Source: Paramecium tetraurelia (Eukaryota; Ciliophora; Oligohymenophorea; Peniculida; Parameciidae). Taken from it: a DNA stretch of 64,000 nt. Numbering within the stretch: the stretch's first letter is position 1; every line of letters begins with the position of its first letter. Where the stretch lies: NCBI RefSeq assembly GCF_000165425.1, contig NW_001799619.1, positions 562,578 through 626,577 on the forward strand, written 5' to 3'. This document shows positions 34,417 through 46,716 of this stretch, piece after piece. A program made the position numbers and the translations under genes. The notes below the pieces were generated by a model. It worked only from the letters and a program-made list of their open reading frames with translations, was not told where the DNA came from and made no database searches.

Positions 34417-35951
34417 ATGAGTGAAATAATTGACTAAAGTATTTTAAAGAAATATGAAATTTTGACTAAAATTGGGAAAGGAGCATATGGAATAGTTTGG
34501 AAAGCTAAAGATATTAAGAGTTAAAAGATAGTAGCCTTAAAAAAAGTTTTTGATGCTTTCAACAATCCAACCGACGCATAAAGAACTTACAGAGAGGTAA
34601 GCAAGAATTTTATTATTATTATCTTAGGTTAGTCTTTTAAAAAAGTTAAATCATCCAAACATTGTATCATTAATTGATACGTATCCAGCTGAAAATTAAA
34701 ATGATCTATACATGGCTTTTGAATACATAGAAACTGATCTTCATGTCGCAATTCGTGCTAAGCTCTTACAACCTCCTCACAGAAGATATATAACATATTA
34801 AATATTCAAGGCTTTAAAGTACATCCATTCATCAGGCATGATACATAGGTATGAAAGAAGATAATAAATAATTTAGAGACTTGAAGCCAGCAAACATTTT
34901 ATTAAATTCTGAATGTCAGATAAAATTGGCTGATTTTGGTTTGGCAAGAATGGTCTCTACTTGGGAGGATGATATATTAACAGATTATGTAGCCACACGA
35001 TGGTTTAGAGCCCCAGAAATTTTATTAGGATCAAAATGGTATTCGATTGGAGTTGATATGTGGGCTATGGGATGTATGATGAGTGAAATGATAATGGGTA
35101 AGGTGTTGTTTTCTGGTGGCTCAACAATAAATTAGATAGAGAAGATAATTGAGGTTCTTGGTCCTCCTACTTAAGAAGATATCTCAAGTTTTGGAGGATA
35201 AAAATAGTTATTTGAGAAATTCTCCAGAAATTATAAATTCACTTTAAAATCCATTTTGAATTGTGGAAATGATGAATTCGATTTAATTTCTAAGTTGTTA
35301 GCTTACAATCCTAATAAAAGATTAAATGCAATAGAAGCGTTAAATCATCCCTATTTTAGAGAGTATCATAATCCTGAAGAGGAGATCACATTTTAAGGAT
35401 AAATTAAATTAGAGTTAAAAGACGATAAATTGTTTCCCATTCAACTTTATAGAGATTTATTATATAAATAAAACAAAAATTCTAATAGAATGATGAATTT
35501 AATATCTAAATAAAAAAAATTACTCTAACTTATTGAAAGAAAAGAAATAGAAAGTATCAAGAAAGCAAAAAGTCAATAATAATTAATTTAATAATCTACC
35601 AAGAGCGCATTTTTACAAAACAAATCAACAAACAATTTTGAAAAAAGCGTAAATAAAACTGTTGCTCTACAATAATAAAATAATTATACAAAGTAATAAC
35701 CAAATTTGAATAATTTGAAATAACAGTAATTGTAGAATAGGTTGAAATAGATTTGCTTATCTTCACCTGATAAAATTGAAACTACTGTCTAATCAAAATC
35801 TCCTAAACAATAGATATTAATGCCACAAAGATAATTTATGAAAACCACCCTCAAACCTATAATCATAAACAATTTAATTGACACATCACTCAGCCCTTAA
35901 TCATTATCCAAACTATAAGCAATAAATTCAATAACTCAAATATAATTATGA
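34417..35951 (+). CDS. MAP kinase, ERK7/8 (MAPK15)-like
   Basis: Start ATG 34417 (MSEIIDQSILKKYEI), stop TGA 35949-35951. Introns of 31 nt (34597-34627) and 28 nt leave 491 residues. Kinase motifs: IGKGAYGIVWKA, VALKKVFDAFNNPTDAQRTY, HRDLKPANILLN (intron directly after HR), LADFGLAR, and the activation loop LTDYVATRWFRAPEILL, where the MAPK TxY motif is TDY. The CMGC insert GVDMWAMGCMMSEMIMGKVL and GGSTINQIEKI are typical of ERK7/8. The C-terminal 190 residues are Gln/Lys/Ser-rich and disordered, as in MAPK15. ERK7/8 kinases autophosphorylate and are linked to ciliogenesis, which fits a ciliate. Subfamily is by eye. Confidence 0.85.
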
Positions 35952-36704
35952 TTATATCTGCTTAAGCTACTTATTAATTAAGTATAGATTTAATTTCTTT
36001 CATTTCTTAGTTTATTATATTGATAAATTTTCTAAGTTTTAATTTAAATCCTTTCTATCTCTTCTGGAATCAAAACATCTACTTCACTTTCTTTAAAACC
36101 AATGGTACTCTATACTATATTTTAAGACAGCAAAATAAATACAATCTCTTTTTATAGTATCCAAAACTATATTGATACTAGTGAGTTTGCCTTAATTACT
36201 ACAGCATTAAAAATAGTTGAAAATATATTCAAAATCTCTTAAAATATATAATTGAAATATAATTTTTAATAATTTTCATTATTTGTAAACAATTATACCA
36301 TAATATAATCATAGAAATTCTTAAAACTTCTAGTTATTATAAAAATTATCAAAATAATAATAACAATCTCATTTATAATTACATGCCATGAAGAAATATA
36401 AATCAAACATATATCTACAAATCAAGTACAATTATAAACACAATAATTCATTGAATTTAACTCTAATATAATAATTATCAAAATGCTGTCTATTAATATT
36501 ATGAACTAAAATTAAGCTTTTTAAACTTTGTAAAATCTTTAAAACGTTATTATAAATATAACTTTAAAATAGTTGAAATTATGATAACAATTCTTAAATT
36601 TAAGATGAAAGTAATTATATACTTCGACTAAATTTCGGATTCTAATTTTCTAATTAGTTTGGTTATTCCAACCTTCCCTCTGGTGTTTTTGAGTAATTGA
36701 GCAT
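35936..36704 (-). CDS. Hypothetical membrane protein
   Basis: Start ATG 36704 (MLNYSKTPEGRLEQPNQ), stop TGA 35938-35936; one 25-nt intron leaves 247 residues, whole codons. A second, in-frame 36-nt segment could also be an intron. The N-terminal third is polar and helical (SIQLLSSQIQELLSQFQLF). A strongly hydrophobic stretch (LLYICLIYISSW, then IVIIILIIFIITRSF) should span the membrane, and FWILQKEIVFILLSQNIV may be another. The C-terminus is hydrophilic (GFKESEVDVLIPEEIERI, QYNKLRNERNQIY). No family recognised. Its 3' end overlaps the 3' end of the convergent MAPK gene by 16 bp. The AT-rich composition makes chance reading possible, but the frame stays open for 250 codons. Confidence 0.5.
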
Positions 36705-36978
36705 CTAAATAATAATGTCAGTCAATAATAAGCATAAACTTACCTATTTTGTTAAAATTGAACAAAGTAGAGCTTTTATGAACTATAAAGGTAAAAACAA
36801 CAATATATATAGTCATAATTCCCAAAATTCAATTTAATAGATAAATTGAATCAAATTATAGGATAGAATATGGGAATAATTGAAATAATTAGATATTATT
36901 TTTAATTAAAATTAGAATATATAATTAAATTCATGAGTAAATGAAAAGATAATGTAAAAAATATTTAATTATAAAATA

Positions 36979-38113
36979 TCATTAAAAGGAAACTGTGAAT
37001 TGAGCAAAAACAGGTCTATGATCACTTCCTAGAATATCGAAGTTTGCATCATAATTTTATAATTTAAGTTCTTATGTAACACTTTCATTTTATCCTTGTG
37101 TCGAAGAAAAGGTTTTTGTTTTTTTATTTTCCTTAAATAGAATTCTATCACACCATCCAGGTATTCTGAAATCTTTTCCAACAGCCCATTAATTGTGGAA
37201 TTCTAACATTTTATATGTGGGTGGAAAGAAGATCATTCCTTCATGAAAATAGGATTAATAATCTAAATATGATCAATGAAATAATACCTTAGGAATGATT
37301 TCTACTTTAATACATTTGATCGTTTTAGAGCCACATGAAAAAATCAGAATGGTGTCTAATAGTTTAAGTTGTGATTTTTTAATCTATTCTTGAATTAAAG
37401 TCGCCTGTCCAGATCAAATAATCATATGGTACATTCTTGTGACTAGAGAAAACCTCTTTTTCAAAGTGAGTTTCAAGTTTAGAGAATTGAGTTTACCTTT
37501 TACTCTCTGCATTCTATCCACTTTCAAGATGACTGTTTGCAAATAAGAATATTTTATCATTAATATTAAGAGAGACTGCAATTCCTCCTTTATTACCCAC
37601 TATTCCCATAAAGCCTTGTGAGAGTGTATAAGGTCTTCCATTCTTAATTTTAGGGATCAATAGGACATGGGCAAATACGATGAGATGCATTGCATTCAGT
37701 GTTGTGGATTGGACTTTAACGTAATTTTTTCCTAGTTCTTCTTTCAATTTTGATTCCCAACTTCCTTTTGATTCGCATAAGAGTGATACAGCTATGCTCC
37801 TGGAACATTCTTAAGTTCCCACTACAATTAAATCATGATGGACTTATTCAACATTAAAAAGTCTCTTTAAAGGGTAACCAGGTATAATCCCATGCATATT
37901 CCATGTAATCACAAGTATTTTGATATCATTATCTAGAGTCCATTCTAACTTCGGTTAGTTCATCCATTTGTAGGAACACTTATGATTGAGGTGTAGCATT
38001 TCTTAATTGAGATGTCCAATTAATTTCGAATCCTATGAGAACTCACTGAAAAACCTGTGGTTAAATAAGGGGAAGGGGAGATGGTCTTGTTGATTAATAG
38101 ATTTATTGTTCAT
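36979..38113 (-). CDS. Inositol polyphosphate 5-phosphatase
   Basis: Start ATG 38113 (MNNKSINQQDHLPFPLFN), stop TGA 36981-36979; one 25-nt intron leaves 369 residues. Family motifs in order: LVITWNMHGIIPG (N for Mg2+), VVGTQECSR (catalytic Glu), GFMGIVGNKGGIAVSL, LFANSHLESG (His), LIWTGDFNSRI (GDxN), PPTYKML, RIPGWCDRILFKE and GSDHRPVFAQF (terminal DH pair). All catalytic positions of the APE1-like fold are present, so it should remove the 5-phosphate from phosphoinositides or inositol phosphates. No SAC, SH2 or membrane anchor is seen; it is a compact catalytic protein. SHLAAH is varied to SHLESG. Confidence 0.92.
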
Positions 38114-38157
38114 AATGATTATTTTTCAGTGAGATTTCTCGTATATTAAAATATATA

Positions 38158-41100
38158 ATGTAATATAGTTTATCCAAGAAATTAGAAGAATTCCAAGATC
38201 TTGATCCAAGCGAGTCGTTTCCCCAGAGAAGAGTGTCCAAAACCATCGGTTATCAGAATAGCTAATCAATTCAAGAGGAAGACGAGGAGCAATCCTCTTC
38301 AAATGTACAATAACCTAAAGCTAAATTACCTTACATGAATTCTTCAATCTAGTAGCCTTGTGAATTTAGTGGGAGCGACATGAAAGTGCCAACGATCTAT
38401 ACGAATATTCAATCAATTAAAAGTTTTGATAAAAACCTATTCTAACCAGAATCAAAGAAGTATGAAGTCGTTATTGATTAATTTATAGTAAAATAGTTGA
38501 TATCTCAGGATTTGATAGTGCAATACAATCTCCCCAATCAGATTCTGTATTCAAATATATATATTATTAGGTTGAATCCTATTTGGTGGATAACAACAAA
38601 GCTTCAACGCTCAATTCTTAACATATCAAAGCAATCATCAATAGGTTTATCTAGAAAATGAAAAGGAAAGTGGATTGGACATAGTTGAACGATTTCACTT
38701 TAACAGATAATGCATATGAAGGTACTCATTTTTCAAATAGATCTTAGTGAATCCTTAGATTTATAAGTGGTTTACAATATTCTACTTCCTATTTAGTACG
38801 ACCATCAATATCCTATCGATAATATTCATACCTTTGCAAATTGTTGAAGAATTAGAATTTAAGATTGTAGCTTACACTGCTCACTGTTTAGTCATCTTCT
38901 AAATAACAGCAGACATTCATTTCAAGAGAGGACCCTTTCATTTGTAAGAAGGCAATTTTAATACTTCTTTTATGGATGACACCAAATTAGCCTTAGATCT
39001 ATTTCGGATCATATTTGCCATCCTATTAATATTGGTCTATTATTATAATGTGAAATATCTGATTATCCCCTATTTCATTTTGCAATTGATAAGGTAGGCT
39101 GAGCGTTTCGAGAACATTTACACTTCGATTTCGCTGTTTTTTTATATCATAGTTTTGTGGCTTACGATCATAATGTCATTTGTTTGTCTCTTTGAATGCG
39201 AGTAGGACATATATTATTCACTGACTGTTGCAGTCTCCATTCTCACTCATAATGGGATAATCGCTGTGGATGTCACTCCCACGAATTCGTTCCTCCTTCA
39301 AACTTACATGATTATTGGTTGGTTATCCATGATTTACACAGCCACTGTTATTTTCATTTGGATCAAACCCTCCATCAAATTGGAATAGGAGAAGGAGAAA
39401 CATTTGGCTTCATTCCTCCAGGGAATCAAGAACAAAAATATCGATTATGGATTACAATGCAGATGCTACTCATATCTTGAGTATATAGTTGATGTAAATT
39501 GGATTCTCAGATTTAGGAAGACATCATGAAAACCCGTGATTTGTTGACCAAGAAGTTGTCGCCTGCTCTTTAAGAAGAATTGCAAGTCTCCATTCGTTCC
39601 AAGATGGTTGAGAAGATCAAACTGTTTAAGAAGTTTTCTTCGAGTCTAAGACAGCAATTGATCTATTGGTTTGAAATTGCACAATACAACCCAGAAGAAA
39701 ATATAGTCTAAGTATAACAAAAAGTAATTCTAAGGAACACTTAATAGAAGACCATTGTTTATATTACATATTGAAGGGGAAAGTCAAAATACAATTCCAA
39801 GGTTAATTTTAAGGGAAGCCAAAGAGAACATTTCACACTTTGACAGAAGGTTAAACATTTGGTGAATTTTCATTTATTAGCGGAATTCCACCTTACATTT
39901 CATTAAACAGTGATGGATTAACCACAGTTTTGAGATTGAGGAGATCTGATTTCTTAGAAATCATCAAGTCCTTTCCTTAAGATAATGAAATCTTTTGTTT
40001 TTATAAGGATAACTGTAATCAGAATCACAACATGTTTGAATGCCATTATTGTAAGGTTTAGGGACATATGCTGTTTGAATGCTAATACTTGTAATATTAT
40101 CCTTAAAAAATGAATGTCATTGAGAAATACTTATATCCTCATATACAATAGCGGTTTAAGACAGAAAGGCGTTTGAAGTCGCCGAAAGCGTTACCTATGT
40201 TATTTGTTGTGGGAGAAAGTGCAAAGCAATTTCAGTAAAAACTATCTTAGGAAATAATGACATCTGAGGATTTCCCAGTGTCCTCATAATTACCGTACAG
40301 TGAAAGTATTAATAAAATTGATATATATATATTAAATCTATATAGATCAGACCCAACAATCAGCCAGCTACCTAAGTAAGACTCAATCGATCCATAAAAA
40401 CCCAGATTAGCTGAGTGAGAATCCTGACAGTGTTGAAGATTAATTATATGATGAAATGATAATAGACCCAGTACATAATAATCAATTCAGAAAATAATAA
40501 AATAAAACTACTCTAAGAACTGCTGGATTTCCTTTTTAGGCAGACAACCTAGGTACTAAGGTTCATAAGCCTATGGTAGAAAACTTGCACAAAGAAAAAT
40601 TATAAATGATTAGTGAAGCAACATAAAGTAAATAATTTGACTCTCTCAATTCAAAACACGAAGATTCAAATTAATTTAGTAAGTAAACCAGTAGTTCGTA
40701 AGCATTCGTCAAGAAAAATAATGTATACTCTGCAGCACGATCAATGCACACCAAATTGACATTCCGATATCAACAACAACAATCCAGTTAGATGGAGGAG
40801 TCAATTCAATTCTAATAACAATAGAATTCTGTAAGACAAACATCCAATCGATCAAACACTTATTCGAATCCTCTTTCAAACAACATATCTAACAATCCAT
40901 CAATTGCTTCAAAGGTACATACAAAATCAGCCAGAGTGTCTCCTACTTAATTTTAGTCATAGCAGAAAAAGAAGGATGAGAGGGCCTCTCATAGTGATCA
41001 ATCATTATCTGAATAGCGACATACAAATAGAAAAAAGAGTACTAAAACAGGAACAAAAGTTAGCATACTATAATCTCAATTCCAAGTAATCAACACTCCT

Positions 41101-41422
41101 GATGTATTTAAGTTGATTTATTTATAAGAATCCACATTTTCAATACAATGAGATATTTTTTAATAGATTTGAGAAAATGCATCTATTCAAGTACTACAAT
41201 CCCCACAACAACTACGACAATGTGATACAGAGGTAATCAATCAAGGATGATATTTTAGAACCAACAAGTTTCACAGATAAAAGAAGGGAAAACCCAGTTT
41301 ATACACTTTAAAGTGTTTTGTTTCTACAAAAATAAAGCGAGTCAAGAGATTATTAGAATAACAAACATGATAAAATATTAATATTACTAAAATTGAATAT
41401 TCTTTCTAGATATATGAAATGA
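38158..41422 (+). CDS. Six-TM channel with cyclic-nucleotide-binding domain and zinc knuckle
   Basis: Start ATG 38158 (MQYSLSKKLEEFQDLDPSE), stop TGA 41420-41422; about 1,000 residues, introns of 29, 24, 26, 23, 23, 40 and 25 nt placed. A disordered N-terminus is followed by S1 (YKWFTIFYFLFSTTINILSI), S2-S3, S4/S5 (YLIIPYFILQLIRQAERFE) and S6 (MIIGWLSMIYTATVIFIW). Next come a C-linker and CNBD (YYILKGKVKIQFQG, EGQTFGEFSFISG). The pore region reads YYSLTVAVSILTHNGIIAV then DVTPTN, without a recognisable GYG filter. After the CNBD is a CCHC zinc knuckle (CHYCKVQGHMLFEC), then a long Ser/Gln tail. Such channels abound in ciliates and control ciliary beating. Confidence 0.85.
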
Positions 41423-41431
41423 TGTAAATGT

Positions 41432-42943
41432 TCATTTAATGTTTTAATTTTCTCCAAACTTCTCTTCAATCCATCTCATAGTAATTGATCCTGGTCTTTC
41501 AATTGGTAATCCGAAGGCTCTTGACCAGATGAGGTTGGCCATACATCCTAATGCTCTTGAGACTGCGAAAACGACAGTGTAATATTAGAATTCTCTCATT
41601 CCATAGTGATAAAGGAGGACTCCTGAATGTGCATCAACATTTCTATGATAATAATCTATAAATACGGCCATGGGTTTTAGATTTTTCCGATGGTCTTCAA
41701 AACAGGTGGAATAACATGATAACATTGTCTGACTAAGTCAACCAAGGGATCATCCTTGATGTGTCTAGCAGCAAAGTCCTTTTGATGGATGAAACGTGGA
41801 TCTGTGTATCTCAAAACAGCATGACCATATCCTGGGATGACCTTTCCTTCTCTGATGGTTGTGAGAACGTAATCTTGGATTTTTTCGTTTGAGATGTTTT
41901 CACCCAATTCTTCCTATAAAAGGTTTAATATGTTGAGATACTCTCATTTCCAAGAGCCATTTGAGGACTTCTTAGTTTGCAAGACCATGTAATGGACCAG
42001 CCAAACCATTGACACCAGCAGAATATGACAAATATGGATCTGCCAATGCTGATCCAACCAAATGTGTTGTGTGTGCACTCACATTACCTCCTTCATGATC
42101 AGCATGAATGCTTAAATATCCTCTCAAACATTCTCTAACCTCAAATTTGTTATATCCAAGCATGTGAGCATAATTACCAGCCCAATCCAAGTTGTCATCA
42201 GCTGAGATGATTTCACCATTCTTAAGTCTATAAACAAATAAATACCTTATATTTGTGTCTGTAGATCAAGGCAGCAACTCTTGGGATTTTGGCCAATAAA
42301 TCCATGGCATCTTCATAGAAGTATTCCCAATATTATGGCTTTGAAACCTTTCCTTGGTCATAGACTTGTTGGAATTGAGAGTCCTTTTACAAAAACAACA
42401 ATGTTTAAGATAACATTGTCATTGGGTGAGCAGCCTTTGGTAAACTCAAAATGAACTTTTATGTCTCACTATCCAATTGTCCTCTTTATTTCCATTCTTA
42501 TTGAACGTCAGCGAATTCTTGTTCGGCTAAAAGATATATAACAACATATATGTACATGGGAAGTCACCTGTGCACAACAACCAAAACAAGGCTTCTGGTA
42601 AAGGCTCGTGTCCATTCTCAGCCTTTTAGAGATATTCCTACAATTCAGGGATGTTGTAATCTCTCATTGTGATACCCTATTTCGTTAAATATGAATGTAT
42701 TACTGTTTTAGCATCCAACAATGATGCATCGTAAAAGAGACCGAACACGTTTCTCATTCCTCCAATAGCTTAGTCAACTGTAACTTTGCACACTTCCTTT
42801 GCTCCATATCTCTTTCTGACATCTCGCAATAAGGCTTATTTCACAGGCACAAGCTCTCTCATTCTCTTCTTCAACAGCCCATGTGTATTGTTATACACAC
42901 TTCTGTAAAACATTTACACTGCACTTCTAGAGTTCACTTACAT
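41432..42943 (-). CDS. Mitochondrial citrate synthase
   Basis: Start ATG 42943 (MQVNSRSAVQMFYRS; inner ATG 42913 also in frame), stop TGA 41434-41432. Introns of 27, 29, 25, 28 and 23 nt leave 459 residues, the eukaryotic size. The basic, Ser-rich N-terminus fits a mitochondrial presequence. Family blocks: [67 protein letters not shown] (catalytic His), [18 protein letters not shown] (catalytic His), [13 protein letters not shown] and [14 protein letters not shown] (catalytic Asp). It condenses acetyl-CoA with oxaloacetate to start the TCA cycle; in ciliates the protein is also known as the 14-nm filament protein. All catalytic residues are visible. Stop is 9 bp from the convergent channel stop. 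Confidence 0.95.
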
Positions 42944-43348
42944 GATGATATATTATAATTATTATCAAAAATTCAAGATATTATCTGCATTTATACACAC
43001 CCTATGCGCATTAATTATAGCATAATTAAAAAGATTCGCTAATTTTCTAATTATTATAAAAATTATTTTTATAATTAGATATTTATTTTGTGGTTAATTC
43101 TTTATTAAAAACCAATAATTACACTACCCTCTTATTCTAATCTCAATCCTAATCAGTCTGCAAATCCCAATACTCCTCATTCCATTTACATTCATCTTAT
43201 TCCCAATGCCCAACTACATCAACAAATTGGCGTAGTAAATAACTTGAGTTAGGTTTTTAATCAACTTTCGTGAAGAATCCCTTACTTCATTAAATGACAA
43301 TATTTAGAAAAAGGGATTAAAATACAAATGTTTAATTTACAATTGCAG
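42944..43348. other. Intergenic region
   Basis: About 400 bp, 5' of citrate synthase and 3' of the carrier gene. A plus-strand frame (about 43130-43470) with Cys, His and Ser residues is open but lacks an ATG and overlaps the carrier; not supported as a gene. Confidence 0.4.
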
Positions 43349-44299
43349 TCAATATTATGCCTAAAAATTCAATTTTTGTTATAATTTATCATATATTAAG
43401 AGTTAAGTAGAAGGAACTAACTGCCTTGGATTTATTGGAATATATCCCTTAAATACTCCCCTTATACCTTCCTTTTAGTAACTATTAAAAATATGATCAA
43501 ATAATCTCTTTAATTATAAGATTAATTATTACTTATTATTGGCAATTTAACATTATTTTCTTTCTCACAGTATCCAGTGGATGCACTAGTAATTCTGATG
43601 AAGAGACTACAAGTTATGCTAATAAAAAGTTGCTCAAATTCAATTCGTTTCTCTAAGCCAATTAATCTCCCCAAATTATGTATTACCCAGTATCATACCC
43701 ACTTATTACTATTAATATTATGAATCTACCCAAAGTAGCATGCTTTGTATATAAATGAACAAATAGCTGTCATCCCAAATCCCTTATACATGTCTCTTAA
43801 CATGAACCATAATTTTTATTTTTCTTTCTATGCTTTTATTAAATTATTCGCTAATCTGACTCGACTAAAATTTAAAGTGTAAAATATTGGCAAAGTAACA
43901 GTTCCTGCTATTCCTCCATTTAATAAAGAATAACCAAAGTATCTACATAGATTAAAGTATTAATCACTTTATTAATTGCTTATTCACATCAATTTTTGAT
44001 AAGCACTATCTATTTAAAGCATTATAAATTGAAAAATTGAATCCTTAGATTAATGAAAATCTAACCATTCTAGTATTTTTTCTTAATTGCCTCAACAACG
44101 TGCCGTCCATAATCACTTATTTACAACCATCTAATATTCCAGTAGGCTGATTCTATTTCTTATAGGGATACCCAATCATTATTAAAAACTAAAGTTCATA
44201 GATTGAGCTCACAATCAGCTTAGGTAGGACTCCAGAGCTTACTCCAATAATAAAATCTATGAAGATTTGAGGAATGAAAGCATCTTTTGAAGAAGACAT
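43349..44299 (-). CDS. Mitochondrial carrier, divergent ADP/ATP-translocase type
   Basis: Start ATG 44299 (MSSSKDAFIPQIFIDFII), stop TGA 43351-43349. Introns of 25, 28 and 25 nt leave 290 residues, the carrier size. Repeats are seen as GVSSGVLPKLIVSSIYEL with YPYKKQNQPTGILDGCKQV; LNGGIAGTVTLPIFYTLNF with MLRDMYKGFGMTAIC; and LVVSSSELLVHPLDTVRKK with VFKGYIPINPRQLVP. Only the third repeat keeps a full PxDxxR carrier signature (HPLDTVRK); the first two are degenerate. KACYFGGYDTGQ corresponds to the ADP/ATP-carrier RAAYFGLYDTAK. The RRRMMM motif of true nucleotide exchangers is not present (RKKIML), so substrate is open. A second similar carrier is at 59722. Confidence 0.82.
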
Positions 44300-44928
44300 A
44301 TGAACTATTTATTTTAATTATGATAAGAATTATATCAATTTATAAAAATTGAAATTATATTTTAAGACAAAAATTACCAATTACCAAGTATATTAATTAA
44401 CGATTAAATTAAATAAGTAAGTTTCTTTAAATTATACAAGAAGTTTATATATTATTATCCTTGGATAGACCCATAGGTAGATTATGGAAATATCAGTACA
44501 AATTTATTTTTCAGTATGAAAATTTGAAATTATTAAGATAACCAATAATAATACTTTTATATTTTAATGATCCTTATCATGAATAATCGAGATATATATT
44601 ATGTACTTAGTTCACAATATCAATTATATTATAAGTAGAAATTCTGCTAGAATAATATTTAAATTATTAATTAACCTGCAAAGATCCAATCTAAGTCAAA
44701 TTGTAATACATATTAAGTGTTATTAGAAGGATAAGAATTTATAAATTCAGAATGAATCAGGAAAGTCTTAAAAGGACATTGCTGTAAATCAATTTTATAG
44801 ATCAGAAAGATTTAATAAGAGTTTACATTAGAATGGGGGTAGAATGATGGCCAATTTAACAAAATTCAGTTATTCTGTCTTCAATTCAACATTTTAATGA
44901 ATAATGATAATTATAATAAATATTATTA
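44300..44928. other. AT-rich intergenic region
   Basis: About 630 bp between divergent genes; A/T runs, no supported frame or RNA fold. It should hold the promoters of both flanking genes. Confidence 0.5.
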
Positions 44929-45937
44929 ATGGATTAATGCAAAACATATTCTCATATACGAGCGACATCTTCTTGTAAGTCTAAACATAAAATTTCTAAT
45001 AAGTCTCGTGATTTAATCAATCCTAGAAAGAGATCTGTTACTTTCAATAGTGATGTTGATTTAATTAAGTCAATAAGTTGTCAAGAAAACTTACTTGATC
45101 TAATAGGGAAAGTGCAGAAATAGAAGCAAGACTATCTTTTGTCTCTTTAAAACTCTTAAATGTCTCTACTTCCACCTTTGAAACTTGAAGAGGAAGATAA
45201 TAAGACGGCAAAATAATAAGTGAAAAAGTAGACTAATAAAGAGTACTATGAATTTACCATACCTATGGATCCGTATAAAAAGCAGCTGTATCAGAAATTA
45301 AATATTTATGGGAAATTCATTGAGCCAACACAATACAAAAAAATAGATTATTAGTAGATTTAGACATTGTAAGTTTTTATTGTTATATGTTAGTGAATCA
45401 GCAATTTCATAAATATAATTTTAGGAATGCAATAAGGACAAGATAAACAAATTACAAGAATAAGATACCTAAAAGCAAATGGATAAGTTAATGTCATAAG
45501 TTGATGAAACTCAAAGATTCAATTAGCAATATTATACAAACTACAACCAAGATTATGATTTATTTTAAGAACAGTAGAAAATGAACAAGATCATAAGTGA
45601 AGCTCTAAAATTTAAGCAGTAGAAAAGAGAACCTATCAATGCATCAAAAAGTGTTAAGTAGAAGAGAACATAAATGAGGAATTACCTTCAGAATCAATAC
45701 TAGAATGCGCTAAACTCTGTGATGCAGGGGATCAATGTGAATACAGAAGAGGATAACCTATTTATAAGAAAGAAATATTAAAAAAAAATTAAGCTAAATA
45801 CTTCCTTTAATAATTCCAGAATTACTTCCCAATATACCAAGAAAGCAATTTCTTCTTAAATTATACATCCTGATAGATAAGAGTTTGTTAATAAGACTCT
45901 GGAGATCTATGACAAATGCAATACTTATCTTCATTGA
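44929..45937 (+). CDS. Hypothetical coiled-coil protein
   Basis: Start ATG 44929 (MDQCKTYSHIRATSSCKS), stop TGA 45935-45937; one 25-nt intron leaves 327 residues. The first 60 residues are basic with several Cys/Ser. The middle is Lys/Gln/Glu-rich helix interrupted by YYEFTIPMDPYKKQLYQKL and NIYGKFIEPTQYKK. Then follow CNKDKINKLQEQDTQKQMDK and NQDYDLFQEQQKMNKIISEA, and a basic C-terminus ending DKCNTYLH. No family recognised. It is head-to-tail with the next gene (29 bp), and both share the style of cytoskeletal ciliate proteins. Confidence 0.68.
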
Positions 45938-45966
45938 CATATAAAATATTATATATTTTTTAATTA

Positions 45967-46716
45967 ATGTAATAATCTGTAATTGATTCTAACATTATTT
46001 AATCTACAACTGTTAAAACAATAAAAGAACTCAAAAAATTGGGAGATTCGCGGGTTAACTTAGAAGGAGATGAGAATAATATAAACGATTCAACTTTGAG
46101 TGGTAAATAGACTCCTGGAGATGAAACCTCTAAAACGTAGCATACGAAAATTACCCTCAATAAAAAACCGAAGTTGGCATTCAAGCTTTAAACGTAGAAT
46201 ACAATTGGTTCTATGAAATAAACAATTATTAAGACTTCTGATGATGTTGATGCATAAAACTATGGAATCAAGAGAGCGTCTCTCAGATAAGGATCAATGA
46301 AACCTTAAAGGCCTCAACCTTAACTACAGTTAGAATAAAACGACCCTGTTGATATGAATAATGCACTTAATTTAATTTTAAATAAATGCAAAACTATAAA
46401 AGAAGAATTTGAGTAGTTATAACTTACTAACACATTGATCAACAAATTTATAAAAAATGACAAGCACTTCCATTTTTCATTTTAAGCATTTCTAGATAAT
46501 TTGGTTTCACAGGGAAAATTAGCACAGACATTGACCAATATACAAAAACCAGTTTTACAAAGGATAGAACAATTTACAATAAATCATGTTAAGAAGTGCA
46601 TGTAAAAAAATTAAATTTCTCAATAATATGAAGAAAAAGCTCGGCAAGTTGACCTGCTTTTCAATCGATATTACAAGGAGTTATCAAATATTGAATAAAA
46701 TATCAAATATTTCTGA
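45967..46716 (+). CDS. Hypothetical protein
   Basis: An intronless frame runs from ATG 45967 (MQQSVIDSNIIQSTTVKT) to TGA 46714-46716, 249 residues. The N-terminal 120 residues are polar and probably disordered, with basic Lys/Thr clusters (KITLNKKPKLAFKL). From about residue 120 a helical region follows: NNALNLILNKCKTIKEEFEQ, KNDKHFHFSFQAFLDNLVS, IQKPVLQRIEQFTINHVKKC, LLFNRYYKELSNIEQNIKYF. No family signal. Its start is 29 bp after the previous stop. Confidence 0.65.
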
